Below the pieces are notes generated by a model. The model saw nothing but the letters and a program-made list of their open reading frames with translations. It made no database searches and was not told the DNA's origin. Both the position numbers and the translations under genes were made by a program. This document shows, piece by piece, positions 12,045-23,512 of a stretch of DNA of 64,000 nucleotides; position 1 is the stretch's first letter, and each line of letters starts with the position of its first letter. The DNA is from Pristionchus mayeri (Eukaryota; Nematoda; Chromadorea; Rhabditida; Neodiplogasteridae), in contig BTRK01000006.1 in the NCBI GenBank assembly GCA_036245805.1, positions 22,786,365-22,850,364 of the forward strand, given 5' to 3'.

Positions 12045-14229
12045 CTCGAGAGCTGGAACGAAATAAAATTGAATGATGCACATGTGATAAGGGGTATCAA
12101 GCGGAAGAACATTCAGGGTGCGCGCGTCCGCAAATATATGGAAACTGACGATAATTGTGTGAGAGTTGAGACAGGGAACTTATTATGGAGTTGATGTGTT
12201 TCTGCGAGAGAAGTTGGAAGAGAAAAAGACGAGGAGAGCGAATTAAATAAAATTCTATTCATAGAAACGTTTATTTGAAGTCATCCAACAAAAGAGAAAA
12301 CACAAAATTATTGGCCAAACTTCAATGGTTCTTTAATGGAATCGAAAAATATACAGAATACAGGTAGAATCACCCAGTATCTCGACTGTGAATTTAATTC
12401 TATACTGAGAAAAGGTTGACGTCAGTTATATTTGTTACAGAAAAGATCCTATTTTTGGGGACGAAACTTGCAGCATAAATAGAATATCTCAGTAAATATT
12501 CAGAGGTCGAGTCCCCAGTATTCAGAGTACTTCATCTGTAAGTGGATTACATACTTACCTAAAACCGTAAGCTTTTTCGACCCAGAGCAGGTAGGGAGCA
12601 GAAACTTTGATAACAAGTGCGCAAGCATGGTATCTAACGATAGGAAACCAAAAAAAACCCGACCTTAATTGAAAAATATTGCGCAAATCGCGAAAAAGTG
12701 TTGTCCCTTTGTCTGTCCGCCAAGTGGCCATTTTCTGTACTCTCTACCGTATCCAAGTCATTTTGTAGAAATTTCTTATAAATTCGCATCGTGCTTATCA
12801 AGCTGTTCACTATCATCGTGGAGACCGACCGTTCACATATTTAAAAAATATATTTGACTCAAAAATTCGTTTAATCGCTTCGGTATACCTTTGTGACCAT
12901 TCGGCTGGGTCAGGTTCGGTGGCGCGCATACGCGATCCCGTTCAATATTTTCCGTTTGCATCAAAACGTTGATTTTGCGACGTTTATTTGTTTTAATAAT
13001 TACTAAACGAATTAAAATTAATTGTTTTTACAATTAAACGCAAAATTAATTGCTAATTAGCCTAAATTATAGGTTTCAAAAATCACAAAATGGCGATTTT
13101 TTTAAAATTATTTTTAAAATTCGTATTTTGCAGTGTTTCTTAGTTGAATTATTTACAACTCGATTTATAATGATTTATAAAATACATAATGAACTATTTT
13201 CATAGCCGAGTGGCTAAATCAATGGATTAGAAAACCGAAGGTTGGTGGTTCGATTCCCGTCAGAGTGAAACGCGTTTGCCGTTCCCGGAGAGGTTCAGAA
13301 AGTGACGTAGCGCAATCTCCCCATATTTAGCGTGACGTAGTTCCTCGCTAGTTAAGAGAACTGCGAAGTGCGGTAGGATGATGTGTGGGAAGGACAAGAT
13401 AAGGTAATAATCATCCCCCTTCCTGGTCTACATTCGGAATAGAACTATTGCAATTGTCTAGCAATTCACACCTACTTCGATTAATTTGATTGGCGGAAAT
13501 GGATAATGGAAAAATTAAGTGGACTTTTTTGATTTTACTTTGACAGTTGCCATAATTTAATCACGTACATAGCGAGTTCTTTTCAAAAGAATGAGTAGTA
13601 GGAAATATTTAGCACAAGGAGGCCATAAAAACAATAATTTAGGAACGAATATATCGTATTTCAGCAAATATCGAAAAACCATAATAGACCACGAATGCAT
13701 TTTCTCGGGCAATAATCATGATTGATACTTTACTGTTCTTTTCATTAGCGATCACTTCAGATGTTGTGGGCGATAAATAAGTCCCTGATTGAGCACACAC
13801 GAGAACACGAGAGGCACACATTCGGGAGAAGACATACACACCGGAAATGCCATTTCGAAGGTATTTCAACACTCGATTTCTCCCCGAGTGATTAAGCTGA
13901 AAGCACGTCCATCCATTCTCTTTCTGCCCTATGTAGTCACATTTATTACGGTAAAATACTTGATTCTTCGTTTTTCGCTCTATCGCTATTTTGAATAAGA
14001 CTGTGGTGTGATTCCAAAAGGCCATGAAATGTCAAATATACGTCATTTCTGCATGTAATTTTCAATGATATTTATCTATGCATATAACAGCTTAACCAAC
14101 TAATAGTAAAATTATATTTGCGAAGGGTGGTAGTTACATATGACCTAATGTTGCTCTGCTTTCGAAATTCGAGTGACGACGCTCGTTGCTGCTGGTGAAA
14201 ATCTCGGCTGAGCTCGACCGAGAACAAAA
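12045..14229. other. Intergenic stretch between receptor genes B and C
   Basis: About 2.2 kb, mostly AT-rich (12.9-13.2 kb especially). It holds the tRNA-like sequence at 13197-13271. A 128-codon minus-strand frame at 13639-14025 overlaps plus-strand frames and shows no recognisable family, so it is not called a gene. Confidence 0.5.
13197..13271 (+). other. tRNA-Ser-like relic or SINE head
   Basis: The stretch has AGCCGAGTGGCTAAATC (D-arm/A-box-like), an anticodon region GGATTAGAAAACC with AGA in the anticodon place, and GGTGGTTCGATTCCCGTC (B-box/T-arm-like). Six of seven acceptor positions can pair (TTTTCAT with GTGAAAC). Arm lengths depart from a good tRNA-Ser, so a pseudogene or tRNA-derived SINE head is more likely than a working tRNA. 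Confidence 0.5.
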
Positions 14230-15705
14230 CTAGAACATGTTATTAATGATCTCTAGTGAGAATTGAACTGACTTCCGAAAAGGGGACACGTTGTAGAGAG
14301 TGATTAGTGGAGACAGGGCTGGCATGAATGAAAAATAATAAACAGTGCATTTCCTTGTTTGATTCCTTACTTTCCTCACCCAGAATAGGGAGTGCTCGAA
14401 GAAAGGAGAATCACTCAGTTGTCTCTTTACGATGACGAAGCAAATTGCTGAGAAGAGGAAGAGAATGGGCAAACAAGCTTGCAATGTGAGAACCTCAATC
14501 GATCTATGTTTGTTTTCGAAAAATGATGGGTATTCTCACCTTAACGAGACTATTGTGCATTTGCTTCGTGCGAGCAGTCATGACGTCTTCTTTAGATCTG
14601 ATTCTCCCGATTACCTTCGATGTTTGAATCACACGAAATGACAGAGAGATTGAAGACAACCTTGAGTCTAACGATGAAAACTATGATGCAGAGTGGAATG
14701 ATTGGTCCTAGCATATACGCTTGGAGGAATCGGGCAAGAAGACGTGGTTGAATATCAACGTGACCTAAATTTAGTCATGTATATTTCATTGCAATTCAAC
14801 AGACCTTCAATGACGTATTCCTCAAATTGATCATGTTCAGGATGAAGTAGTCTCAGTGCATTTCTCACTTCATCTGGGGAATCATTCGTGAAAAATGAAG
14901 CGACCTGATTGAATGAGTTGGGAACAAATTCTAAAATGCATCCCACCAGGACAGATAAGGTAGGAAGATAGATTGCGATACATAAGAATATCATGTTCGT
15001 CTTACTCGGTGGTGGTCTAAAATTGAGGTACTGGTGGCACGCTAAAATACCGACAGCTAACATATTTTTAAAATGTTGATTCCTAAACTGGAATTAGCCT
15101 TCCTAACACTCGTCTAATAATGGCGCTTCTCCTCGATCTCATTTCCGAACTCACCGTCCGAGGACATAGAGTCGATAGCAGAAGGCGACAACGATGAGGA
15201 AGAGTGACTGCACTTCCGAATGGAGCATTATTCCTGAAAAAAAGCACTCGGAGAATGAGAGACATCGGAGTTACTGTTATGTCATCATTCATGCCACTCA
15301 CCATGGAAAATGTGGCAGGTGAAACCAGAAATGAGGGTGCACGGCCCTAGATACACACTCGTCGTTACTTGCTTGAAGGGCACGAATCTAAGGCAGACAT
15401 TGTAGAAGTTCCCGTAGTATATCGGAATACATTCGCAGATCTAGAAGTGCTGATTTGAATACTCACCGTTCAATTGACATCCACGTGCTGAAGCAAGCAA
15501 TGAAGTCGATTATTGCACAATTAGCAAGGAGAATCGAATACGATCTAATAAAATGCTGATCAGTCCCTGGATGACAAACTGACTTCCAACTGGAAGGAGA
15601 ACGAAATTTAATCGCCAGAAGGAGTATTCCATTTCCGAAAACTCCGAGAAATCCCGAGATTGAATACACGCAAATGCTGAGAAGGTCCATCGAGGTGTAC
15701 ACCAT
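14230..15705 (-). CDS. Srd/Str-type 7TM chemoreceptor, copy C
   Basis: Third tandem receptor. The start at 15705 gives MVYTSMDLLSICVYS; an upstream in-frame ATG at 15774 would add a hydrophobic extension. Order of landmarks: GNGILLLAIKF (TM1), SYSILLANCAIIDF (TM2), YLGPCTLISGFTCH (TM3), SLFLIVVAFCYRLYVLGR (TM4), TNMIFLCIAIYLPTL (TM5), LLHPEHDQFEEYVIEG (extracellular loop), a TM6 with LGPIIPLCIIVFIV, RTKQMHNSLVK, LPILFLFSAICFV, and LSPLITLYNVSPFRK, ending NNMF with TAG at 14230-14232. Unlike A and B it has no extra C-terminal exon: the frame runs on and stops inside that exon. The receptor is expected in chemosensory cilia; the ligand is unknown. Confidence 0.83.
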
Positions 15706-16270
15706 CAGAAATTTTTTGTAAATTATAACAAATAAGCCAGATATAATAAATTCGTATACGCCAATGAATATCACAGGAGTCGCATTGAAAAAAACGGCAC
15801 GTTATCTCCACGACATATCTACGGTAAAGAGAGTCTATAATTACGTTCCCCTTGAATCATATTATCATATTTATCCTGACGTCAGGCACAATGGTCCTGC
15901 AGGAGGGTGACTTCAGTGTGGAGGGAATGGGGATCTTCGGTCTCAGAGCGTCGTTAGGTCAAGGGATGGGATCTTCTTTGGCTTCTCTGGTCAACTGTAG
16001 GGACGATCGTGACGGATCTCCGTTGAGCATCGAAGTAGATCATCCTGCCGCCGAACACCTGACTTGCGCCGGTTAGGAACTCACAACGCAGACAGCGGGG
16101 CTTTCTTGACGGTAGATCACTCGAGACGATGGGAATCCGTCCGTGCTCCTCCTCTTGAAGTGTACCAAGTAGGCGATACTCTCCGGGTTGCCCAAGCTGA
16201 CGGGAGAGGATTCCCCAAACTAGGTCGGAAAAGAGCGGGGTCAGGGACGACCGCCCATCACGAGCGCTAG
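15706..16270. other. Intergenic, with a GC-rich CpG-containing block at 15885-16270
   Basis: From about 15885 the composition changes sharply from AT-rich to GC- and CpG-rich and stays so up to the satellite at 16271. Open frames in it (15852-16076, 16064-16270) match no family I know. The block may be part of a retroelement or other inserted DNA that carried the satellite seed; this is not proven. Confidence 0.4.
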
Positions 16271-16615
16271 AATGGAGAATGGAGAATGGAGAATGGAGAA
16301 TGGAGAATGGAGAATGGAGAATGGAGAATGGAGAATGGAGAATGGAGAATGGAGAATGGAGAATGGAGAATGGAGAATGGAGAATGGAGAATGGAGAATG
16401 GAGAATGGAGAATGGAGAATGGAGAATGGAGAATGGAGAATGGAGAATGGAGAATGGAGAATGGAGAATGGAGAATGGAGAATGGAGAATGGAGAATGGA
16501 GAATGGAGAATGGAGAATGGAGAATGGAGAATGGAGAATGGAGAATGGAGAATGGAGAATGGAGAATGGAGAATGGAGAATGGAGAATGGAGAATGGAGA
16601 ATGGAGAATGGAGAA
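16271..16615. repeat. 7-bp tandem satellite, about 49 copies
   Basis: An almost perfect head-to-tail array of the unit AATGGAG over 345 bp. Since 7 is not a multiple of 3, three units (21 bp) make one 7-codon period, and all three plus frames read the same peptide cycle MENGEWR with no stop; the minus frame is also open. The open frames here are by-products of the repeat and are not called genes. Copy number probably varies between strains. Confidence 0.97.
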
Positions 16616-18546
16616 ATTCCCCTTGAATACATGTTATGAATTCAAATAAATACGCATATGGCGATGGTGATTAAGCTCACTATACAAACGCGAATTGAAA
16701 GAAAATTTGAAATGTACGCACTTTGTGGATTGCACATCAAGATCAGCCGTAGACACAATGAAATTTCGAATACTAGCCAAGAAGAAATGTTGAAATATAA
16801 AAAACCCGATATATTGTACGGCAATGTGTTTACATGAAAACCACTAGCGCGAAAGCATGCAAGCATCTTTTCTTTCTTTCGCAGCACTCTCCAACAATAT
16901 CTTGCCCTGTAAAATGCAACGTCTTATCGACTCTTCATAGACTCATTTAATTTTCTCAATCAAGAAAACATTAAATAAAAACAATTTATTTCATACTATT
17001 GTGCTGCAAAAAACGGATATAATTTTTCATTGTTTTGAAATGAAAGGAGATCGCGTAATGGAAGACTTGCTATAACATCTATAAAACTAAGTACGCACGT
17101 AAGAATTCCCGATAAGTCTCTCTCCACATGGCGACAGTGACCTATTCAAGGGTGATCAGAACCCGATTCCGTATCTTCAATTTCAAGTCCAAAAAGTTAT
17201 TATTTGCTACATTATTTTCCTGTCGGTTTTTTTTGATTCACTTTTCGTAATCTTACAGAGTGGAAATTTTGCGGATTTTTGGCGCGACATTGAATGGAGT
17301 CGCTTATCAGGAGCCTTAGTTGCTATCAGTCTGCCATCTCTCTCCGTTTCTCGCTGGCTCCTCTTTGTTTCTTCCTTTGTTGCATTTTATCCTCACATGA
17401 CTACGCGGTAGAATTGAATTTCCGCGTTAGTACTAACCGATCAACACACGTCAGTCTACATCACCATCGTCTACAGCTCTCGTTGCCAACAGTATAATGA
17501 ACATCTTCGGTTATTGATTCTGATTTCGATGTTGTGCTTCCTCCATCATATTTGATCATCCCAGTAATCTCTACATTTCGGCATTTTTGCATGATCCACC
17601 CATGCCCCACAAAACCGCTTAGAATATAATTTTCCTCCTTATTCTAAACAGTTTAAAAATTTTAAATTGTTTCTTAGTCCACCAATGTGGTCATGTGGTG
17701 GGGAAGGTGAACTTCGAAAAGGAATATTGTTTTTTTCCGTCTGGACTTCAATTTCTAGAGACGGTCTTCCATGGGTCACCAGTGACAACTTACCACAAAT
17801 GGAAAGTGGGTGGACTGGAAGAGTGATTTGTGCCTTCCCCAATAGCCTCCTTTGTCTATTGTTAGCGATCGTTTCACTTTCCTTCCTCCTCAATCATCAG
17901 CTTTTCTCACGAGCAGTTGAGGTAGCCCCTGTGGATACCATTGATGGAGAATGGAGTCACACGAGCTGTCTCGCCTGTTAGGGAACTGCTCTGTCCCACA
18001 ATATTCTCGAGTAGCGATTCCCAATCGTGAGATCATTAAAGTTTAAAACAATGATGGCAAATATCAGGAAGAAACAGGAATGTGCATACTCTCTGCTTTC
18101 ATGTATTGTCTCGCACATTGCTAATCTCAATGTTGTTTCGCGGCACATTCAATCAAAGGGAAATCGATATAGCGTGGAGATTTGAAATTCTACCGGGTTA
18201 CAATTGCCCCCCCCCCCTGTATATTCTCCTTTAGAAAGAAATCACAGCATCTGCAATGTGCTCAACAGTAAAACCGCGCATTCCCACAGGTGAATGCCCC
18301 TAGTGGCGGCCCTCGCTCTCTATCAATGAGACATCTCTATTTTCAAATACTTCTCCCTCTCCCTCGACACTTCCGATCTCAGGCGATATAGCCTAATACC
18401 TCATTCAGTGAAACCTTCCAGGTCCAATCCGATCCTTCCAGTCTAGCTGGAGTATAGAAGGTTTACTCCAATTGAACCCCTACGTTGTCTCCCATTTGAC
18501 TCCTTATCATTTATCTGTTTCCCCAACTATCCTTTCCTCTGGAGTC
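16616..18546. other. Gene-poor stretch before the zinc-finger gene
   Basis: Contains a 104-codon plus frame (17667-17981) with one hydrophobic segment, an 81-codon minus frame (16642-16887) and a C-homopolymer near 18210. None has a signal of a real exon chain. The last 100 bp are the likely promoter of the gene starting at 18547. Confidence 0.4.
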
Positions 18547-21500
18547 ATGTCCGATGAGTTATCTAAGTCCATCGAAGAATGGAGAGCCAAGGTGAGATTA
18601 ACATTCCATTACTGGGTATTAGGTTGTAACATAAGTTTTGTCGCATTTCGGAGGTTCACAATATTTCCATGAAGGATACTTCTCAAACATTATCAATGCC
18701 TGACCTCCTAGTATATGTTTGGGGTGTTCATGCACATTCAAACCATAGGGTAGAGCTGAACTGCGCACGCTGGCTATGCGAAAAATATTAATATGAACTG
18801 ATTTAAATTTGGTGCAGATTTTATTAATTCGTTTGATCGGGTGCTAGTTCGCAGAGATGAATAATGAACCAAACTTCTACAGCATGGTGATATACCCCGT
18901 CAATGCTCTTTCAAAATATACGCCAGATATGGTGCTATGTTGAGCGGAACCAAAGATATACTTCACTGAGTGTAAGGTTAGCCGCTGATTCGTAGCCAAC
19001 TTGACCAACTCTTCTGAATCCAGAATTGCAACAACAGTGACTAACATAAGTGCGTTCAATTACCACTCATGGAGGTATAATTTATCATTAAACAAGTGAG
19101 AGAAAGAACACTCCACTTGTGGGAAATTTGAATTTTTATTAATTCAATTCGCGCACAATTTTACCAAAATTTGCAAGTTTAGGTGTTTCGAATTAAAGAT
19201 TGTCATTCAAAAGCTATTTATTTCCAAACTTATCCCAAGTAGATACTAGTAAGGGAAGGGTTTATGGTTCGGATGGACACAACAAATCAGATATTGAACA
19301 TGTGTGCGAGGTAGGAATATGAACAAAGTGCCGATTTCAGTAGTTTAATTTACATACCATCGTTCTGAATGGAGCCACTTATCTCAACAGAACCCAATCT
19401 ACCCCAAACTTTGTCTGCACACTGACCACTTTGGGTGAACTATATTCCACCACTATTTGGATCTGGATATCTACTGAGAAGAAAATTCGGCTTGCGAAAG
19501 TTTTCGCGACCGTCACCAACCATCCACATTATACAAACTCGTCTACATTTCTAGAACGATTTTCGTTTGTCATTATCCGTGAGTGGTTCAAAATTATGCA
19601 CATATGTAGTACTTTACGCAAATCACACAAAATCGGCATAATTTATCCTTTTCAAGAAGAGCTGATGCGTGAAAATGATTTCTAATCCTTATCTCAGTAC
19701 AAGTTTGTCTGACTAATGTGCCTCCTCAACTGCCTTGACAGGACTGAAGTAAAACGCGTAAGAAAGAGTACGAAGGCCCTCACTGATGATGAATAACGAA
19801 ATTGAGATTAAATTAATTCGAAGAATTTCTGAGGTTAAAATGCATAAGAGATTGGACGCGACAAAACTTATGTTACAACCTGATATTAAATGGATAGCAA
19901 GTAAGTGCTTGCAGGCCTTCTCAATCTCTGAGGACACTCAACTGCGGAATATTCTCACTCGAAGCTTCGAAGCTCTCAAGGGAATCGAAGACAAAAATAC
20001 TAATGTAAGAATTACATAAATGCTCAAAAATAACGATGACTCGGCCTCGCAGAGAGTCTTGCATACAAGTCTATGTTAGCATTATCGAAATAATGCACTT
20101 AAGGTTCTCAATTACCTTGGATACTCAATGGGAGCACAGAGAGCAGCAGCTGTTCACTACGATAATCAGCTAAAGTAAGTGATATTCGTTCTTACCACTT
20201 CATACAACTTGCACTCCATTCAGTTCAAACCCACTTCGTTCATTCTTCTACGCAATGCATGAAGCGATCGAGAGAACGATCCATACCATCCTTGCGAGAG
20301 AACAAGAACAAGCAGAGTTAGGAACTCAAGTGAGTCATTGTTTGTTCTAGGTTATCGAGTTCTACTCTGATTGTTTTCAATATTTTTTTTCAGAGACCCG
20401 CTATTATCAACAGTGGAGTGCACAGCAATGTGGCCAACACTGGAAATGAAGAAAACCTTAGTGGTCCGAGGGCGAATTCACATGGACCAGCCAACATTGC
20501 AAAAGGACAAGATCTCGATCACTTTGAAAATCGTGTAAGGATGTGTTTCCATGGTCATTTTTTAAAAATTTTCAAGGACGGAATACTCTTAAATTCACTG
20601 ATTCCAGATGGGTTATCTTGGAACCCCCGCCACCTACTCAGCTCAATCTGCCAATGGAGGAACTACAGGCAAAGACGTAGTAAGTAATCAAAAGGGGTAG
20701 CTCATCAGTGATCTACTCACTCTCATCCCTTTCAGTTCACCCCTCATCACATCATTCACAATGGACAGATGGACCAAGGAGGAAGTGGAGCAGCGAGGAG
20801 AGATTCGTGGAGATGGAATAAGGAGAAGAACCCGAAAACTCTCGAATGCCCTTGCTGCTCGGTTGGTACCATCAACGTATCCATTTGTATAGCTGTTGTA
20901 CTTCCTTCTGAATACAAGCAATCTGCATAAATTGCAGGAAATGTTCACTCTGAGTATGCTCACTGCTCATCTCACAAAGATTCACAAGACGACTCCAGGC
21001 AATGTTCGTTTCCTTCCCTACCTTCAATGCCTCATTCTTTCTCTTTCAGGAGGGCATCACATACAAATGTGAGTGTGGATACGTGGCCACGAATGCTTCC
21101 CTCGCTGCCTCCCACAGAGATAGTGACAGTGTTAGTATTTTATTTATTCTTTTCTTGACTCAAATACTCGACTATATTTAGACCAAGAGAGAATATCACG
21201 CCTTTCACGAAAGAATCGAGCTAAAAATAGCTGTTCTTGGGAATGGAGAGGAAATCGTGAAATGAGTTTTAACCGGTTTTGGCCATCCTGGGGCATTTCT
21301 GAGTGACCCCCGAAGTCTTGTTGTGCAGACTTCATTTCGGACCTTCCTGCACCGGGTCACATTTCGGCATCACTCACTTCAAGAGCCGATTTCTAGAAAA
21401 CCGTGACAGATAGAGCAAAATTGACCTCTGAGTAACCCCGGCTCATTTTTCGAGCTCTATCGATCTAGATAGTTCAAATCCTCACAATGTTCAGTTTAAC

Positions 21501-22839
21501 CATGCTACATTCAAGGTCGATTTTCCCGAAAACGAATGGAACATATTTACATATTTTACATATTTTTTATTCAATATTCAGGGTCTGGGCCTGTTGAATG
21601 ATACATGAATTCCATGCATCGGGGTCTCCTCTACACTTGCTTGCCCAGTTCACTCCTAGTAAACGATCCATGTCATCGCGCCATCTCGTCTTAGGTCTTC
21701 CTATAGGTCTATTGCGATCCCACGCCGACCACTCCATGATTCTCTTCGTCCATCTATCATCGTCAATAATTGCGAGTCTTCTGGCCCAGTTCCATTTCCT
21801 CTGCATAGCTTGAACTCGAATATCGGGTATCGGCACTTTTTGAGATAGCCATTCGTTCGTCCTCCTATCAAATCGAGTTGTTCCAGCTATCTTTCGCATC
21901 ATGGCTCTCTTGGGATTTAAAGCGAGGGTTTATCGAATGTGTGTACAACCTGCTCTGCTGTATGGATGTGAACTATGGAATACAACTAAGAAAATACGGA
22001 ATGGAAAGGTGCAGCTAAAATTTTAAGAGTGCATGCATCTGAACGAGAGCTGTCGAACAAGGTGCTTGCGCAGAAAATACGAACACCTGGGTGAGATTTT
22101 CGCCTGTTGAACTTTCACGGATCGTTTGAACTTTTCTTTCAACAGACAAATTCCACTCACGCCGCTTTCTTCAGACCGCGCGGCCAAGAATGATCGGCTT
22201 TCCTTCTAATTTTCTGCTGACAAAACAGTTCAAACGATCCGGAAAAGTTCAACAGGCGAAAATCTCACCCAGGTGTTCGTATTTTCTGCGCAAGCAACTT
22301 GTTCGACAGCTCTCGTTCAGATGCATGCACTCTTAAAATTTTAGCTGCACCTTTCCATTCGTTTTCGAGAAAATCGACCCTGGATGTAGCATGGTTACAC
22401 TGAACATTTTGAGGATTTGAGCTATCTAGATCGATAGAGCTCGAAAAATTAGCTCGGGTCACTCAGAGGTGAATTTTGTTCTATCTTTTTGGTTTCCTAT
22501 TTTTCACGGTTTCCTAGAAATCCGCTCTTGAAGTGACTGATGCCGAAATGTGACCCGGTGCAGGAAGGTCCGAAATGAAGTCCGCACAACAAGACTTCGG
22601 GGGTCACTCAGGCATGCCCCAGGATGGCCAAAACCGGTTAGAGCTCATTTTACGATTTCCTCTCCATTCCCTGTCTCAGCTCGATTCTCTCGTGAGAGGC
22701 GTGATATTGTGATACCATGGCATTGTTAAAGGTAATGAAAGTAGTTTTTCAGAGCCACGTGGCAGTCTTCACCGTAATCAAGAGATCGGATGGAGTTCAA
22801 TCACTTCAAGGAAGTTCACAATCTAGCCACATCCCATAA
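18547..22839 (+). CDS. Zinc-finger-like protein, about ten exons
   Basis: The start at 18547 gives MSDELSKSIEEWRAK (18547-18591), spliced in phase 0 to AFSISEDTQLRNILTR (from 19915). Further exons: VLNYLGYSMGAQRAA, a helix-rich exon with HEAIERTIHTILAREQ, a polar Gly/Asn-rich exon (about 20399-20535), MGYLGTPATYSAQ, then ECPCCSVGTIN, SMLTAHLTKIHK, YKCECGYVATNASLAASH, and a last exon VAVFTVIKRSDG ending at TAA 22837-22839. The CxxC...HxxxIH and CECGY...H segments look like one or two degenerate C2H2 fingers, a form common in nematode-specific zinc-finger families. A nuclear, nucleic-acid-binding role is inferred. One donor near 20998 may be GC. Introns 1 and last hold transposable elements, yet the frame is intact. 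Confidence 0.72.
18619..19883. mobile_element. Mariner-type non-autonomous element in intron 1
   Basis: Terminal inverted repeats of about 26 bp begin TTAGGTTGTAACATAAG on the left and, reversed, TCAGGTTGTAACATAAG on the right. TA duplications lie at 18617-18618 and 19884-19885. The length, 1265 bp, equals a full mariner, but no transposase motif could be read, so it is decayed or a deletion-free shell. It starts 27 bp after the donor and ends 31 bp before the acceptor of the host intron. Confidence 0.82.
21188..22705. repeat. Foldback (palindromic) element in the last intron of the zinc-finger gene
   Basis: The left arm (21188-21540 continued at 22003-22132) is the inverted copy of the right arm (22228-22705), with a spacer of about 95 bp. 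The arms differ by scattered substitutions only. The left arm is split by the LINE fragment at 21541-22002. No coding capacity of its own is seen. In a transcript of the host gene it would form a hairpin with a stem of nearly 500 bp. Confidence 0.88.
21541..22002 (-). pseudogene. 5'-inverted non-LTR retrotransposon fragment
   Basis: The minus strand from 21902 to 21567 encodes the C-terminal tail of an RTE-like reverse transcriptase: MRKIAGTTRFDRRTNEWL, RWTKRIMEWSAWDRNRP, GRPKTRWRDDMDRLLG. The adjacent plus strand at about 21925-21995 encodes VQPALLYGCELWNTTKK, which in such proteins lies just upstream. So the 5' part is inverted relative to the 3' part, the classic product of twin priming. 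The fragment is bounded by GAATGGA on both sides, a likely short target duplication. The 3' end is an A/T-rich TATGTAAAA-type tail. Confidence 0.78.
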
Positions 22840-23512
22840 TTTACATCGATTTTATCGTCACCCCGTGCATTTCCTAATTAACCTTTTTTGTTTTTAATTC
22901 AACATGATTCGTTGCGAGAAAGTGCGTTTTCAAATGAATTGAAATTTCTGCTAAAGATTTCAATTAATTTAATTCTGAATACTTCCCTGTATTGACTAAA
23001 ACCCAGAAACCTCATTTTTTGCTCATATGGGTGCATAATTGTGAAGGGCTTTCGTACTCATGTGTTGCCATCTCTTTCAATTCGTTTACAAGAAGAGATT
23101 ACGCGCGTTTATGATTACGAAGAAGAGATTATAGACTTTCATTCCGATAAATATATCTTTCAAAAGTACCTCCTTTCCTTTCACTAGTAATTTAATATTT
23201 ACTATACTTCTATCCCATCTCCATCACTAAAAGTTGTTTCGTTAAATTACCTTGGTGAAAAAAATCATCGGTGATTTCGAAAGGAGAGGCACGTAAACAA
23301 TCGCCAAAGGCGCTTCTTCCAGATATAGCGAAATCATCATAAAATGAATTTAATAACGACGTAAAGGTGCGAACGCAAGCTTCGAGTATTCTGTAGTTTA
23401 TTGCATGATTGAATATGAGTTGAGTCTGATCTCAATTCTTTATTGATGATGCGAATGAGTATTGAATAATATTCATTGATGTAGCGAAGTATGTCCCGTA
23501 CTGTTTGGGAGA
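22840..23512. other. Intergenic stretch between convergent genes
   Basis: AT-rich DNA between the zinc-finger gene and the secreted-protein gene, which converge here. Nothing is supported beyond expected 3' ends; no repeat was seen. Confidence 0.5.

Noticed and set aside
13639..14025. 128-codon minus-strand frame
   Set aside because: No family resemblance, overlaps other frames, and lies in AT-rich DNA with no convincing exon signals.
16267..16649. Open frames of 115-125 codons over the 7-bp array
   Set aside because: They arise from the repeat itself, which has no stop in the plus frames; there is no independent sign of a gene.
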